A stretch of 64,000 bases of DNA from Flavipsychrobacter sp. (GTDB lineage Bacteria; Bacteroidota; Bacteroidia; Chitinophagales; Chitinophagaceae): contig JAWKLD010000001.1 in the NCBI GenBank assembly GCA_041392855.1, positions 2,652,001 through 2,716,000 of the forward strand, written 5' to 3'. The translations under genes were made by a program, and so were the position numbers. Within the stretch, counting starts at the first letter, position 1; every line of letters starts with the position of its first letter. Under the pieces are notes generated by a model. That model was not told the DNA's origin. It ran no database searches and was given only the letters and a program-made list of their open reading frames with translations. Positions 8,735 to 17,447 of the stretch are shown here, piece by piece.

Positions 8735-8760
8735 ACAGTATAATAGTAGGTTGTTTTAAG

Positions 8761-9414
8761 TTAAAACAAACCCAAAAATTTCTTCACGCGTACTTTGTTC
8801 ATCTTAATGTCTTCATAAGGTCTATCTCTTTCATCTCTTGTAGCGTCTATTATCTTTTCTACTACGTCCATGCCTTTGGTCACTTGTCCGAATACAGTAT
8901 AGTTGCCATCAAGGTGAGGAGTGCCACCTTCTGTTGCATATACTTTTTTCTGTGCTTCAGTGTATTTTCTTCCTGTTCTCGATGCCATCTGGTCTAGTTG
9001 ATTTGCATCGAATTTTTTACCCACTACAATATAAAATTGACAGCCCGAAGATGCTTTTTCTGGATTGTTGTCTCTAGCCATAGCCAGTGCGCCGTATCTA
9101 TGATAGTTCACGTCATTTATTTCGGCAGGTACACGATAGCCAACATCACCGTTGCCTAATGTTGTGCCTTTCTTAGCTGTTTTAGATTCCGGGTCGCCAC
9201 CTTGTATCATAAATTGCGGTATCACTCTGTGAAAAAGTGTGCCATCATAAAACTTCTTCTTTACCAGCTTTAGCATGTTCTTGCTGTGTTGCGGTGTGTT
9301 GTCAAACAATACAAGCTCTATTTTGCCCATATCGGTATAGATCACAATTTTATCATCGGCAAAAACTGGGGTTAGTGCTATAAGGCACAGTACGGTAAGT
9401 AGTATTTTCTTCAT
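8761..9414 (-). CDS. Peptidylprolyl isomerase, cyclophilin type, secreted
   Basis: 217 residues: signal peptide 1-19 (cut near VFAD), then a cyclophilin domain with FHRVIPQFMIQGGDP at residues 61-75, the core that contains the catalytic arginine, then ALAMARDNNPEKASSGCQFYIVV and YTVFGQVTKGMDVVEKI. It catalyses cis-trans isomerisation of prolyl bonds and, with its signal peptide, acts in the periplasm. There is an insertion with QMASRTGRKYTEAQKKVYATEGGTP before the last strands, common in Bacteroidota members. Divergent from corA across a 100-bp intergenic region. Confidence 0.94.
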   Translation of the reverse strand: MKKILLTVLCLIALTPVFADDKIVIYTDMGKIELVLFDNTPQHSKNMLKLVKKKFYDGTLFHRVIPQFMIQGGDPESKTAKKGTTLGNGDVGYRVPAEINDVNYHRYGALAMARDNNPEKASSGCQFYIVVGKKFDANQLDQMASRTGRKYTEAQKKVYATEGGTPHLDGNYTVFGQVTKGMDVVEKIIDATRDERDRPYEDIKMNKVRVKKFLGLF

Positions 9415-9514
9415 TTTGTAAAAGTTGGTAGGAAAGTTATTAATATCCTGCTATATCCCCAAAATATGTAAATACAAAAAACTAAATTAGCTGATAACTA
9501 ATAACCAGAAGTTG

Positions 9515-10627
9515 ATGGCAAGAAAGATACATGCAAGAGGGCTTACCAAACTACTACCGGAATGGTCGTGGAACTATACCAAACGTAAACCTATTACTGC
9601 GTTCAACCCTTCGCACTTGCCAGACAAAAGAATACATGTTGATGAGCCTGTCTACTCAGTTTTCGATTTTGATGAGCATAGTGTTGAGGAACGAAAAGGA
9701 ATAAAAGAAACAGAGTGCCACGATTATTTCAACAGCGGTAAGATAACATGGATAAATGTTGACGGATTGGAGAAAGAGCAAATAGAACGCCTTTGTAAGC
9801 ACTATGAGATACACCACCTATTAATAGAAGATATACTAAGCGTAGGGCAGCGTGCAAAAATGGATGATTCTGAGAATGTGATCTTCTGCCTTTTGCCCAT
9901 GATATATTATAATGCTACTAATAATGCTGTGGAGACAGAGCAAGTGAGTATTGTATTGGGACAGAACTTTGTTATCTCTTTTCAGGAAGACCCGGCAAGA
10001 GATGTATTTAACCCCATAAGAGAAAGGATAAGAAGAGAAGGGTCGAGAATAAGAAAAGGAACGGCAGATTATTTATGCTATGCACTTATAGACATAATAG
10101 TAGACAGCTATTTTGGTGTGTTGGAAAAAATAAATGAGAGAATAGAAATACTGGAAGACACCTTACTATTACAGCAAAGAGAGCAGGCTTCGCTGGCCAA
10201 GATAAGTATACTACGTAGAGAGGTAATGGTGTTGAGACGTTCGGTAAGTCCAGTAAAAGAACTGGTGCATGCATTTATAAAAAGTGATAGCGACCTACTG
10301 GAAGAAGAACACGAGAAATACTACAAGGACGTACTAGACCACAGTACGCAAGCAACAGAATATATAGAGAACCATAGAGATATGGTCATGAACCTTCAAG
10401 ATCTGGCAATGAGCCAAATCAACCTGAGGATGAATGAAGTGATGAAGGTGTTCACATTGTTGGCTACACTCATGGCACCCGCCACACTTATAGGTGGTAT
10501 CTTCGGGATGAACTTTGATGTAATACCTCTATCTCATCAAAAAGATGGCTTTTATATCACAGTGATATTGATGTTGGCGATCCCTTTACTAATGTTGATC
10601 TATTTTAAACGGAGAGGTTGGTTCTAA
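9515..10627 (+). CDS. corA: Magnesium/cobalt transport protein CorA
   Basis: 370 residues from the ATG at 9515 (a TTG one codon earlier is less likely). The cytoplasmic funnel domain is rich in acidic and helical sequence; the two C-terminal membrane helices follow the signature GMN motif at residues 331-333 (IGGIFGMNFD), with a short basic C terminus KRRGWF on the cytoplasmic side. CorA forms a homopentameric channel for Mg2+ and other divalent ions in the inner membrane. Its stop codon overlaps the stop of the convergent methyltransferase gene by 4 bp. Length and topology are ordinary. Confidence 0.94.
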   Translation: MARKIHARGLTKLLPEWSWNYTKRKPITAFNPSHLPDKRIHVDEPVYSVFDFDEHSVEERKGIKETECHDYFNSGKITWINVDGLEKEQIERLCKHYEIHHLLIEDILSVGQRAKMDDSENVIFCLLPMIYYNATNNAVETEQVSIVLGQNFVISFQEDPARDVFNPIRERIRREGSRIRKGTADYLCYALIDIIVDSYFGVLEKINERIEILEDTLLLQQREQASLAKISILRREVMVLRRSVSPVKELVHAFIKSDSDLLEEEHEKYYKDVLDHSTQATEYIENHRDMVMNLQDLAMSQINLRMNEVMKVFTLLATLMAPATLIGGIFGMNFDVIPLSHQKDGFYITVILMLAIPLLMLIYFKRRGWF

Positions 10628-11439
10628 TCCACTTTTTCGTAGACAAAAAGAGTGTACTCGCCGTTACTCCACAACGGAGTTTTATTAGCCATTTTATCCA
10701 TTTTGTATAGCATATTCCCTATAGATGGGCGGTTGGCTATTTTATTAGCTTGGTACCAAGCGGGATAAAATATAGAGTAGCCTTCTTTCCTTAAAAACTT
10801 CATATGGGCAAAGACCTTTTTTATTTGTGAAGGAGTGTATGTCTTACTGGAAATTGCCGCTTCGGGAGAATAGCCCTGCCATTCCTTGCCCCAACGAGCT
10901 GTAGCTTTTTTTATCCGTCCTTTCAGCATATTGACAAAAAACTCAGATAGGTAATACTTATTGACAAAAGTGAGTACTACCTGCCCTTTAGGTGCCAAGA
11001 GGTTATTGATCACCTGTGCGGCATTGTGCAAAGAAGAAACCGTGTTGAGTGCGCCAAAAAAAACATAGATGATATCGAATTGAATATCGCTACCGATATG
11101 AGCAGATATATTTTCAATGCCTGTGTTGATGAGTTTAATGTTTTTTAATCCTTTACTAGCTACTATTTCTTGAGCACAGTCGATCATTTTCGCAGAAACG
11201 TCTATGCCATAAACGGTAGCATAAGGATATTTTTCAGCAAAGTAGATCACGTCTTCACCGGGGCCGCACCCTATGTCTAAAATGTATTTGGGATTTTGGA
11301 TAGTGACATGGTTGCGAAATGAATGGCGCATGGCAGAAAGCACAGGGTTTTGTATACTCCTGTCGTAGTACTTATCGGCAAACAGGTCAAAGTATTCACC
11401 TACTTTATTATAGTATTTATCAGTGTTTTCTTGCGTCAT
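10624..11439 (-). CDS. Class I SAM-dependent methyltransferase
   Basis: 271 residues. Motif I, LDIGCGPGEDVIYF, is near residues 63-76, motif II-like YGIDVSAKMIDCA near 89-102, and the post-motif strand IIYVFFGALNTV near 138-150; this is the Rossmann-like methyltransferase fold. The C-terminal part (KATARWGKEWQGYSPEAA and onward) is typical of small-molecule methyltransferases and gives no substrate. It is the last gene of a minus-strand set after an epimerase/reductase and a nucleotidyltransferase, with its first 20 bp inside the epimerase gene, so translational coupling is likely. A role in making a modified lipid or glycan is only inferred from that context. Confidence 0.85.
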   Translation of the reverse strand: MTQENTDKYYNKVGEYFDLFADKYYDRSIQNPVLSAMRHSFRNHVTIQNPKYILDIGCGPGEDVIYFAEKYPYATVYGIDVSAKMIDCAQEIVASKGLKNIKLINTGIENISAHIGSDIQFDIIYVFFGALNTVSSLHNAAQVINNLLAPKGQVVLTFVNKYYLSEFFVNMLKGRIKKATARWGKEWQGYSPEAAISSKTYTPSQIKKVFAHMKFLRKEGYSIFYPAWYQANKIANRPSIGNMLYKMDKMANKTPLWSNGEYTLFVYEKVD

Positions 11440-12352
11440 ATTTCTTGATGGTATAAATAATATAATCTTCTAGATCTTGATAGAGTGGAGTATAGGCGTT
11501 AAATATGTCTTTATGTTTTGTGTCTAGCAGTATCTCACATAATATAGACCTTATTGTGGTTTTGTCTGCCATTTTTTTGAGTGTATACTTAGGGTAGTGT
11601 TCTACTTTGTTCACTCCAGCGGCTTTGGCTGTAAGGTTTACAAAGTCTTTTAGCAGTACTTTTTGATAAGTATAGATATTAAATACACCGCCTTTTTCAG
11701 CATTTTGTGCATAGTGCCATAGCATACCGGCACAGTCTTCTAAAGAGATAATAGACATGGCTCTGTCTTTGTCTCCATATATAGGTGCCGATCCATTCTT
11801 GTCAATATGGTTGAGGTATATCTGATCGAACCAAGACCCTAACCCAAGCACCCAAGGAGCTCTCAATAGTATTATATTTTCAGCACCATTTTTTATAGCG
11901 TCTAAAAATGGTTGTTCTGCTTTGTAGTAATATTTTGCAAAGCCTGTAGGAGATAGTGGGGTGTCTTCATCCATTAGTTTTTTTTGATGATCCCCATACA
12001 TTAAAGACCCCGAGAGGTAAATGAGTTTTGGCTTTTTAGGAAGCTTATCAATGTTTTGTAACAAGTTCTCGTTCGCTTTTCTACCTTTTTTTCCGGCATA
12101 CCAGCGACCGATATTTCCAGACTTTTTAACGGATATTCTACCAAGATGAAATATATAGTCGTAATTACCCTCTTGTAAAAAAGAAAGGTCGATATGAGTA
12201 TAGCTGAGTGTTTTGTATCTAACTCCGTCTAGTTTTTTTTGAGGTATGCTTTTATGTAGCAATGCATCTATTTGCACCTCTTGCTTCAATGCAAGAAAGT
12301 CTAATAATGCACTACCTATAAAACCCGTTGCCCCAATAAGGAGTATTCGCAT
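11420..12352 (-). CDS. NAD-dependent epimerase/dehydratase family protein
   Basis: 310 residues of the extended short-chain dehydrogenase fold. The dinucleotide-binding GATGFIGSALLDFL is at residues 7-20; the active-site region has YLSGSLMYG near 113 and YYYKAEQPFLDAI near 142, where Tyr-xxx-Lys reads as YYKAE rather than the perfect YxxxK, so catalytic assignment needs care. LLRAPWVLGLG follows. Members act on nucleotide sugars or on lipid-linked and ketone substrates; the exact reaction cannot be read. It sits between the nucleotidyltransferase (15 bp upstream) and the methyltransferase (20 bp overlap). Confidence 0.8.
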   Translation of the reverse strand: MRILLIGATGFIGSALLDFLALKQEVQIDALLHKSIPQKKLDGVRYKTLSYTHIDLSFLQEGNYDYIFHLGRISVKKSGNIGRWYAGKKGRKANENLLQNIDKLPKKPKLIYLSGSLMYGDHQKKLMDEDTPLSPTGFAKYYYKAEQPFLDAIKNGAENIILLRAPWVLGLGSWFDQIYLNHIDKNGSAPIYGDKDRAMSIISLEDCAGMLWHYAQNAEKGGVFNIYTYQKVLLKDFVNLTAKAAGVNKVEHYPKYTLKKMADKTTIRSILCEILLDTKHKDIFNAYTPLYQDLEDYIIYTIKKYDARKH

Positions 12353-12367
12353 ACAGTAAAATTAATA

Positions 12368-13288
12368 CTAATGAGCAGTCTGTATATCAGCGCGGTTAAT
12401 TTGCACTTCCAATACCTTTTTTTGATTGTTGCTAGGGTGGTGTTTCGATACATACCATTTTGTTTTCATGGCTAGGTCATACTCTGCCATAGGATAGTTT
12501 CTTTTCATCCATTTTTTACGCCATCTTCTATCGGTGAGTTTCATTAAAAAGCTGTTGAGTTGTTCTGGCCATAAAATATTGAACATAAACTCAGCAAAAG
12601 CCTTTATAAAACTCTTATTATCAGGTACCGTTTTATTTTCATTCCAAGAGGCGTTGGGTAGCAGCTCTTTTACCCAGGCACTATTCTTCTTTTCTAAAAT
12701 CTCAAAAGTAGCTCTGTTGTATACGGGAATAAGCGTCACCAGCTCTGTAGCCGTAAACTTATTTTGCTCTTCCAATTCTAAGTAAGACTCATCTATAAAA
12801 TAATTCATACAGAAGGAATGCTGCTTACCGAAAAGGAATGTCAATTTTTTAAATAGGTGCAATGTGGTTCGGCATATCCATAGCCGCTTTGCCTTTGTGA
12901 TGATGAAAAAATCAATATCTGAATTATCATCAGCATAACCTTTTGACAGGGAACCGGAGATACATATGCTACTCACAAAAGGGAATTGCGCGATTATTTT
13001 AGTAGACAGTTTAGCTTTTTGTAGCCTTTTTTGGGCTATAGCTTCCCCTTTTATTCGCTTGTCGGTCAGTGCAGGATTGTTGACCAGCATATACATATCT
13101 TTATGTTTATAGATAACATGGCGTTTTTCCATATCATCCAAAACATTGTTCAGCTCACCTATACTTACTGTTTCTGATAAATACCGATAAATATCATCAA
13201 CAAATAGCGGATGTGTAAATACATGAAAATACTGTAGGGTACTCAATACCCTACTTTCTAACTCTTTATTTCTATTTGCTACTTGCAT
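12368..13288 (-). CDS. Nucleotidyltransferase-domain protein with N-terminal winged-helix-like region
   Basis: 306 residues. Residues 10-75 look like a winged-helix segment (YFHVFTHPLFVDDIYRYL, then a helix and NVLDDMEKRHVIYKHKD). The polymerase-beta-like nucleotidyltransferase motif follows at about 110-130: GSLSKGYADDNSDIDFFII, i.e. GS...DxD, the metal-binding aspartates. The remaining 170 residues are helical and basic. Such proteins transfer a nucleotide, or are degenerate versions of that fold; the substrate is unknown. First gene of the set with the epimerase and methyltransferase, preceded by a 221-bp region holding an inverted repeat. Confidence 0.8.
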   Translation of the reverse strand: MQVANRNKELESRVLSTLQYFHVFTHPLFVDDIYRYLSETVSIGELNNVLDDMEKRHVIYKHKDMYMLVNNPALTDKRIKGEAIAQKRLQKAKLSTKIIAQFPFVSSICISGSLSKGYADDNSDIDFFIITKAKRLWICRTTLHLFKKLTFLFGKQHSFCMNYFIDESYLELEEQNKFTATELVTLIPVYNRATFEILEKKNSAWVKELLPNASWNENKTVPDNKSFIKAFAEFMFNILWPEQLNSFLMKLTDRRWRKKWMKRNYPMAEYDLAMKTKWYVSKHHPSNNQKKVLEVQINRADIQTAH

Positions 13289-13307
13289 GGAATTTGGGCA
13301 ATTAAAT

Positions 13308-13350
13308 CCTGATAAATTACGATAGGTAATTTATAAGCAAGTAAATCAGG
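13308..13350. repeat. Nested inverted repeats upstream of the nucleotidyltransferase/Wzz-like divergent pair
   Basis: TAAATTAC (13313-13320) and GTAATTTA (13326-13333) form a perfect 8-bp inverted repeat with a 5-nt spacer, and CCTGAT (13308-13313) with ATCAGG (13345-13350) forms an outer, asymmetric one. The position, 20 bp upstream of the nucleotidyltransferase start and 160 bp before the Wzz-like gene, suits an operator. No function is known. Confidence 0.45.
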
Positions 13351-13509
13351 TAATGTAACGGCTAGTCTTAAAAAATGAAGGGTCATCGCTTAAGACATGA
13401 CAAAACTAATAAAGGTTTGTATTCAGGAACTTAAAATCTCATTAGAACAATTTCTTGCTAAAAAGTCTATAATAGGTATTACTTTTATCCTTTCTTACAT
13501 ATATATAGT

Positions 13510-14355
13510 ATGCTAGATTCAAAAGAGACGACCGGTAATTTATACCATAAAGTGTTGGTGCTGATACATGGTTTTTTATCAGGCATTAGAAAAAATTTCA
13601 TTTTGCTGCTTGTTTGTATAGGTGCTGTTACAGGCGGTTTGTTTATTTATAATTACCAGTCATCTGGTGTTTATACTACATCGTTTACGGTAATATATGA
13701 GGAGCTGGTAAGGAAGATATATGGTGATAGACTGGCAAAACTAGATGCGTTGGTACAAAAAGGAGATGATGCAAAACTTAAGGAGTTGCTAGGAGTTTCA
13801 GACGAGGCTATAAGATCTATAGAAAAGATACAGGGTAAAAATATTCTCGGCGACGATTTGGATAAGGATCTAAATACCGATAAAATTCCTTTTGTTGTAG
13901 AGTTGGAGTTTACAGATGCGCAATATGTGTCTGACATTCAGCAAGGTATTCTTGATTTTCTAGAAAACGGGAATAGTTATTTGAAGGAGAAAAAGGCATT
14001 AAGAATACAGGAAACAGAATCGGAGATCAAGTTTATAGATGCACAATTGGCTATGCTTGACACTTTGAAAAGGCAGATGAACCAAGAAAATGCATTGAAA
14101 AGTGCAAAAAAAGAGCAGTCAGATTTAGGAGGTGCTTACGAATTTTCTTATTCTTTATTTAAAAAGAAGCAGGCACTGGAAGCCAAAACGGCAATGCCTA
14201 CCAATCTGAAAATAATAGATGATATAGTTGTACCACTCCCTAAGACCAAGGCGCCGTCACTAATATTAGCTGTAGGTACTTTACTAGGTTTTGTGGTGTA
14301 TTTAATATTAGTTTATCTGCTCATTCCCGCTTATAAATTAGGCAACAAGTCCTAG
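13510..14355 (+). CDS. Wzz-like two-transmembrane protein (chain-length determinant family topology)
   Basis: 281 residues with the topology of polysaccharide co-polymerases: one membrane helix at about 29-47, a periplasmic region of about 200 residues rich in charged helix (residues 150-215 form a likely coiled coil), then a proline-containing approach (VVPLPKTKAPSL) and a second membrane helix at about 246-270. This pattern is typical of Wzz/GumC-N proteins that set polysaccharide chain length at the inner membrane. There is no kinase domain. It is divergent from the nucleotidyltransferase set. The stop TAG is shared as CTAG with the convergent epimerase gene. Assignment is by topology, not by a sure family match. 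Confidence 0.65.
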   Translation: MLDSKETTGNLYHKVLVLIHGFLSGIRKNFILLLVCIGAVTGGLFIYNYQSSGVYTTSFTVIYEELVRKIYGDRLAKLDALVQKGDDAKLKELLGVSDEAIRSIEKIQGKNILGDDLDKDLNTDKIPFVVELEFTDAQYVSDIQQGILDFLENGNSYLKEKKALRIQETESEIKFIDAQLAMLDTLKRQMNQENALKSAKKEQSDLGGAYEFSYSLFKKKQALEAKTAMPTNLKIIDDIVVPLPKTKAPSLILAVGTLLGFVVYLILVYLLIPAYKLGNKS

Positions 14356-14753
14356 CTGATCTCCTGGCAAAGCTCTATGAGCACGCCATTGGTGGTTTTG
14401 GGATGTAAAAAGCAAACAAGTTTATTATCGGCACCTTTTTTGGGTGTTTCGTTGAGTATGGTGAAGCCTTCTGCTGCCAGTCTTTTCATTTCAGCCTCTA
14501 TATCGGTCACGTCAAAAGCTATATGGTGTATACCCTCCCCCTTTTTTTCTAAATATTTAAAAATTGGGCTCTGCTCGTTAGTGGCTTCTAAGAGTTCTAT
14601 TTTCGATGCTCCGGTTTTAAAAAAGGCCGTACTAACCCCTTCACTGGCTACTTCCTCGGTTTTATAGCAGTTTGTATTCAAAAGTGCCTCAAAAAGCGGT
14701 ATGGAAACCTTCAGATCTTTCACCGCTATGCCTAAATGCTCAATTTTGTTCAT
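14352..14753 (-). CDS. mce: Methylmalonyl-CoA epimerase
   Basis: 133 residues of the vicinal-oxygen-chelate fold with the family's metal ligands: His in IEHLGIAV (about residue 5), His in IHHIAFDV (about 77) and a C-terminal glutamate in LIELCQ. The enzyme interconverts (2R)- and (2S)-methylmalonyl-CoA in the cytoplasm, linking propionyl-CoA and succinyl-CoA. The FLHPKTTNGVLIEL ending is diagnostic of the family. No mutase or carboxylase subunit is nearby in the window. It is convergent with the Wzz-like gene, the stops overlapping by 4 bp. Confidence 0.93.
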   Translation of the reverse strand: MNKIEHLGIAVKDLKVSIPLFEALLNTNCYKTEEVASEGVSTAFFKTGASKIELLEATNEQSPIFKYLEKKGEGIHHIAFDVTDIEAEMKRLAAEGFTILNETPKKGADNKLVCFLHPKTTNGVLIELCQEIS

Positions 14754-14827
14754 TTTCTAATAAGTTTTACAAATAGCGTTATATAAAGCTACAATGCATA
14801 AAATGCCCTAAAGTAGTACAATTGACG

Positions 14828-14835
14828 TAACTTTG
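14828..14835 (+). promoter_or_regulatory. TAnnTTTG promoter element upstream of iscS
   Basis: TAACTTTG at 14828-14835 matches the Bacteroidota -7 element exactly, 34 bp before the iscS ATG. No clear TTTG is seen about 20 nt further upstream, so this is a half-supported promoter. Confidence 0.5.
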
Positions 14836-14868
14836 TAGTTGCAAAAATAAGTATTGAATAAAGCGAAT

Positions 14869-16089
14869 ATGGAATTGAAATTGCCAATATACTTGGATAA
14901 TAATGCTACCACACCTTGCGACCCAAGAGTGGTAGACGAAATGGTGCCGTTTTTCTATGAAAAATTTGGTAACGCTGCTAGCCGTAGCCACTCTTTTGGA
15001 TGGGTAGCTGAAGAAGCTGTAGACTATGCACGTGAGCAAGTTGCTAAACTGATCAACGCGTCATCTAAAGAGATAATATTTACTTCTGGTGCTACAGAAG
15101 CAGATAACCTTGCTATAAAGGGTGTATTTGAGATGTATGCTTCAAAAGGGGATCATATCATCACATGTACTACTGAGCACAAAGCTGTATTAGATACTTG
15201 TAAGCATGTGGAGAAGATGGGAGGTAATGTTACATACCTTCCGGTGCAAGAGAATGGTCTTGTAGACCTTGAGGCACTTGAAAAAGCAATTACAGATAAA
15301 ACGATCCTTATCTCTATTATGTATGGTAATAATGAGATAGGTGTTGTGCAACCAATAAAAGAAATAAGTGCTATAGCACGCAAGCATGGGGTGCTTTTCT
15401 TTACTGATGCAACACAAGCGGTAGGTAAAATACCTGTGGATGTACAAGCAGATGGTATAGATCTAATGGCATTTAGTGCACATAAAATGTACGGTCCTAA
15501 AGGTGTTGGCGCATTATATGTGCGTCGTAAAAACCCTCGTGTAAAGGTAACCTCTCAAATGGATGGCGGTGGCCACGAGCGTGGTATGCGTAGCGGTACT
15601 ATGAACGTACCTGGTATCGTAGGTTTTGGTAAGGCTTGCGAAATATGCATGAATGAGATGGAAAGTGAGGCTAAACGCCTTAGTGCCATGAGAGATAGAT
15701 TGGAGGCAGGTCTTTTACAACTGGAAGAAGCTTATGTAAATGGTAGTGCGGAGCATAGATTACCACATGTATCTAATATCTCTTTCAAATATGTAGAAGG
15801 AGAAGGTTTGATGATGGGTTTCAATAAGAACATCGCATTATCAAGTGGTTCGGCTTGTACGTCAGCTTCTCTAGAGCCTTCTTATGTATTGAAAGCTTTG
15901 GGCTTGGGAGATGACCTAGCGCATAGTTCATTACGTTTTGGCTTGGGCCGTTTCACTACAGACGAGCAGATAGACTATACAATAAAAGCAATATCGGAAA
16001 CGGTGTTGAAATTGCGTGAAATGAGTCCGCTTTGGGAAATGTATAAGGAAGGTATTGACCTTGATACAATAGAATGGGCGCACCACTAA
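14869..16089 (+). CDS. iscS: Cysteine desulfurase IscS
   Basis: 406 residues from the ATG at 14869; an upstream TTG at 14854 adds only five unlikely residues. Class V PLP enzyme: YLDNNATTP at the N terminus, TSGATEADNLAIKG near residue 73, PLP lysine K206 in SAHKMYGPKG, and the catalytic persulfide cysteine C330 in SSGSACTSAS, in the long-loop form typical of IscS/NFS1. It releases sulfur from cysteine for Fe-S cluster assembly and thio-modification in the cytoplasm. It leads an operon with iscU (31 bp later) and iscA. Confidence 0.96.
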   Translation: MELKLPIYLDNNATTPCDPRVVDEMVPFFYEKFGNAASRSHSFGWVAEEAVDYAREQVAKLINASSKEIIFTSGATEADNLAIKGVFEMYASKGDHIITCTTEHKAVLDTCKHVEKMGGNVTYLPVQENGLVDLEALEKAITDKTILISIMYGNNEIGVVQPIKEISAIARKHGVLFFTDATQAVGKIPVDVQADGIDLMAFSAHKMYGPKGVGALYVRRKNPRVKVTSQMDGGGHERGMRSGTMNVPGIVGFGKACEICMNEMESEAKRLSAMRDRLEAGLLQLEEAYVNGSAEHRLPHVSNISFKYVEGEGLMMGFNKNIALSSGSACTSASLEPSYVLKALGLGDDLAHSSLRFGLGRFTTDEQIDYTIKAISETVLKLREMSPLWEMYKEGIDLDTIEWAHH

Positions 16090-16120
16090 TTATTTATTAA
16101 ACACACTAAAGACATTTAAA

Positions 16121-16537
16121 ATGGCATATTCAGATAAAGTAATCGATCATTATCAAAATCCTAAAAACGTAGGTACGCTTGACAAAAGTAAAAGCCAAGT
16201 AGGTACAGGTTTGGTAGGTGCACCAGAGTGTGGTGACGTAATGCGTTTACAAATAGAAGTAGACGATGAAACGGGCAAGATAAAAGATGCTAAGTTCAAA
16301 ACATTTGGTTGTGGCTCAGCAATTGCTTCTTCTTCTTTGGCTACAGAGTGGCTTAAAGGAAAATCTGTAGATGAAGCATTGGCTATAGACAATATGGATA
16401 TTGTTGAGGAACTGAACTTACCACCGGTAAAGATCCACTGCTCTGTATTGGCAGAAGATGCTATCAAGGCTGCTATTAACGACTATCGTGTTAAGAATGG
16501 CTTGCCAGAGTTGGAATTAGAAGGTAATAAACATTAG
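16121..16537 (+). CDS. iscU: Fe-S cluster assembly scaffold IscU
   Basis: 138 residues, normal for the family. Three conserved cluster-ligand cysteines are present: C37 in APECGDVM, C64 in FGCGSAIASSS and C107 in HCSVLAEDA, with the aspartate that follows the first. LPPVKIHC replaces the textbook LPPVK-I-HC Hsc70-recognition segment with the same core, although no hscA/hscB gene is in the window. It receives sulfur from IscS and assembles [2Fe-2S] clusters. Confidence 0.97.
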   Translation: MAYSDKVIDHYQNPKNVGTLDKSKSQVGTGLVGAPECGDVMRLQIEVDDETGKIKDAKFKTFGCGSAIASSSLATEWLKGKSVDEALAIDNMDIVEELNLPPVKIHCSVLAEDAIKAAINDYRVKNGLPELELEGNKH

Positions 16538-16607
16538 TATAACGATAAGTAAGGCTATATGATTCCGTAATTGAAGGGATGTTCATTTACGTGAAAATCA
16601 AGTGATT

Positions 16608-16934
16608 ATGATATATATTAGTGATAAGGCTAAAGAAAAAGTACGCGAGCTTAAGGCTAATGCCGAGCTTGACGATAGTTACTTTTTAAGGGTAGGCGTA
16701 GTTGGCGGTGGCTGTTCAGGGTTGTCTTATAAGTTAGACTTTGACAATGAAGAACAACCCAACGATCAGGTTTTTGAGGATAATGGTGTGAAACTGGTGA
16801 CTGACCTAAAAAGTTTCTTGTACTTGTGTGATACAACATTAGAATTTTCTGATGGATTGAACGGGAAAGGGTTCCATTTTAGTAACCCTAATGCTAGTAG
16901 AAGTTGTGGATGTGGGGAAAGCTTTGCAGTATAA
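16608..16934 (+). CDS. iscA: HesB/IscA family Fe-S assembly protein
   Basis: About 108 residues from the ATG at 16608 (a GTG at 16602 is also in frame). The A-type carrier cysteines are seen: GGGCSGLSYKLDF (first Cys) and the C-terminal SCGCGESF pair. A-type proteins deliver iron or [2Fe-2S]/[4Fe-4S] clusters to targets. Third gene of the isc operon; a strong terminator follows. The operon lacks iscR, hscA, hscB and fdx here, which is common in Bacteroidota. Confidence 0.93.
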   Translation: MIYISDKAKEKVRELKANAELDDSYFLRVGVVGGGCSGLSYKLDFDNEEQPNDQVFEDNGVKLVTDLKSFLYLCDTTLEFSDGLNGKGFHFSNPNASRSCGCGESFAV

Positions 16935-16959
16935 ATAGTTTATTAATAAAGCATCAAAT

Positions 16960-16991
16960 AAAAAGGGCGGTGAATATTCACCGCCCTTTTT
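16960..16991. terminator. Bidirectional intrinsic terminator after the isc operon
   Basis: AAAAAGGGCGGTGAA (16960-16974) and its complement through 16991 form a near-perfect GC-rich stem with A and T tracts at the two ends. It can stop both the iscA transcript and the convergent transcript of the small secreted protein gene ending at 17021. Confidence 0.88.
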
Positions 16992-17020
16992 ATATAGTTA
17001 TATCTTGTGTTGAATGATCT

Positions 17021-17401
17021 TTAGTGAAAGAATGTATTACCATTTCTAAAACCAATACGTCCATTTAAAGGAGGTAGTTTGGTAGCACTATTTAGATAGT
17101 TGATGTTTCTATCCATATTAGCTTCTACACCATCATTATACATTACTTCTTCCCCACTATACGCCTCGCCTGGCTTATCGTATTGGATATTAATTCTTGG
17201 ATTCTTTTTGTCGCTGGTAAGAATCACATGCTTATTGTAGGCAGTAATAATAGTATAGTTATCTTCAGTAACCTCATTAGAGGCAAGAGTTCTGTCCGTG
17301 TGTTTATAATATTTAACCTTAATATTCTTCTTGTCTTGTGCAAAAGCACTACTAGTCAAAAACATAATTCCCAATACTGCAATCATTATTCTTTTCATCA
17401 T
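17021..17401 (-). CDS. Small secreted protein of unknown function
   Basis: 126 residues: signal peptide of about 22 residues ending SAFAQ, then a mature domain of about 104 residues, basic (KKNIKVKYYKH), with many Asn and Lys and no cysteine. The C-terminal half has YNDGVEANMDRNINYLN and ends NGNTFFH. I do not recognise a family. Either of the two initial methionines could be the start. It shares the bidirectional terminator with the isc operon and lies 46 bp downstream of a small lipoprotein gene with which it may be co-transcribed. Confidence 0.6.
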   Translation of the reverse strand: MMKRIMIAVLGIMFLTSSAFAQDKKNIKVKYYKHTDRTLASNEVTEDNYTIITAYNKHVILTSDKKNPRINIQYDKPGEAYSGEEVMYNDGVEANMDRNINYLNSATKLPPLNGRIGFRNGNTFFH

Positions 17402-17447
17402 ATCTTATTTTAATCTGGTTAAAAAAATCTTCGTAGTCGTGTTTTTA

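Noticed and set aside
16161..16467. Minus-strand open frame over iscU
   Set aside because: Antisense of a highly conserved gene; no independent evidence.
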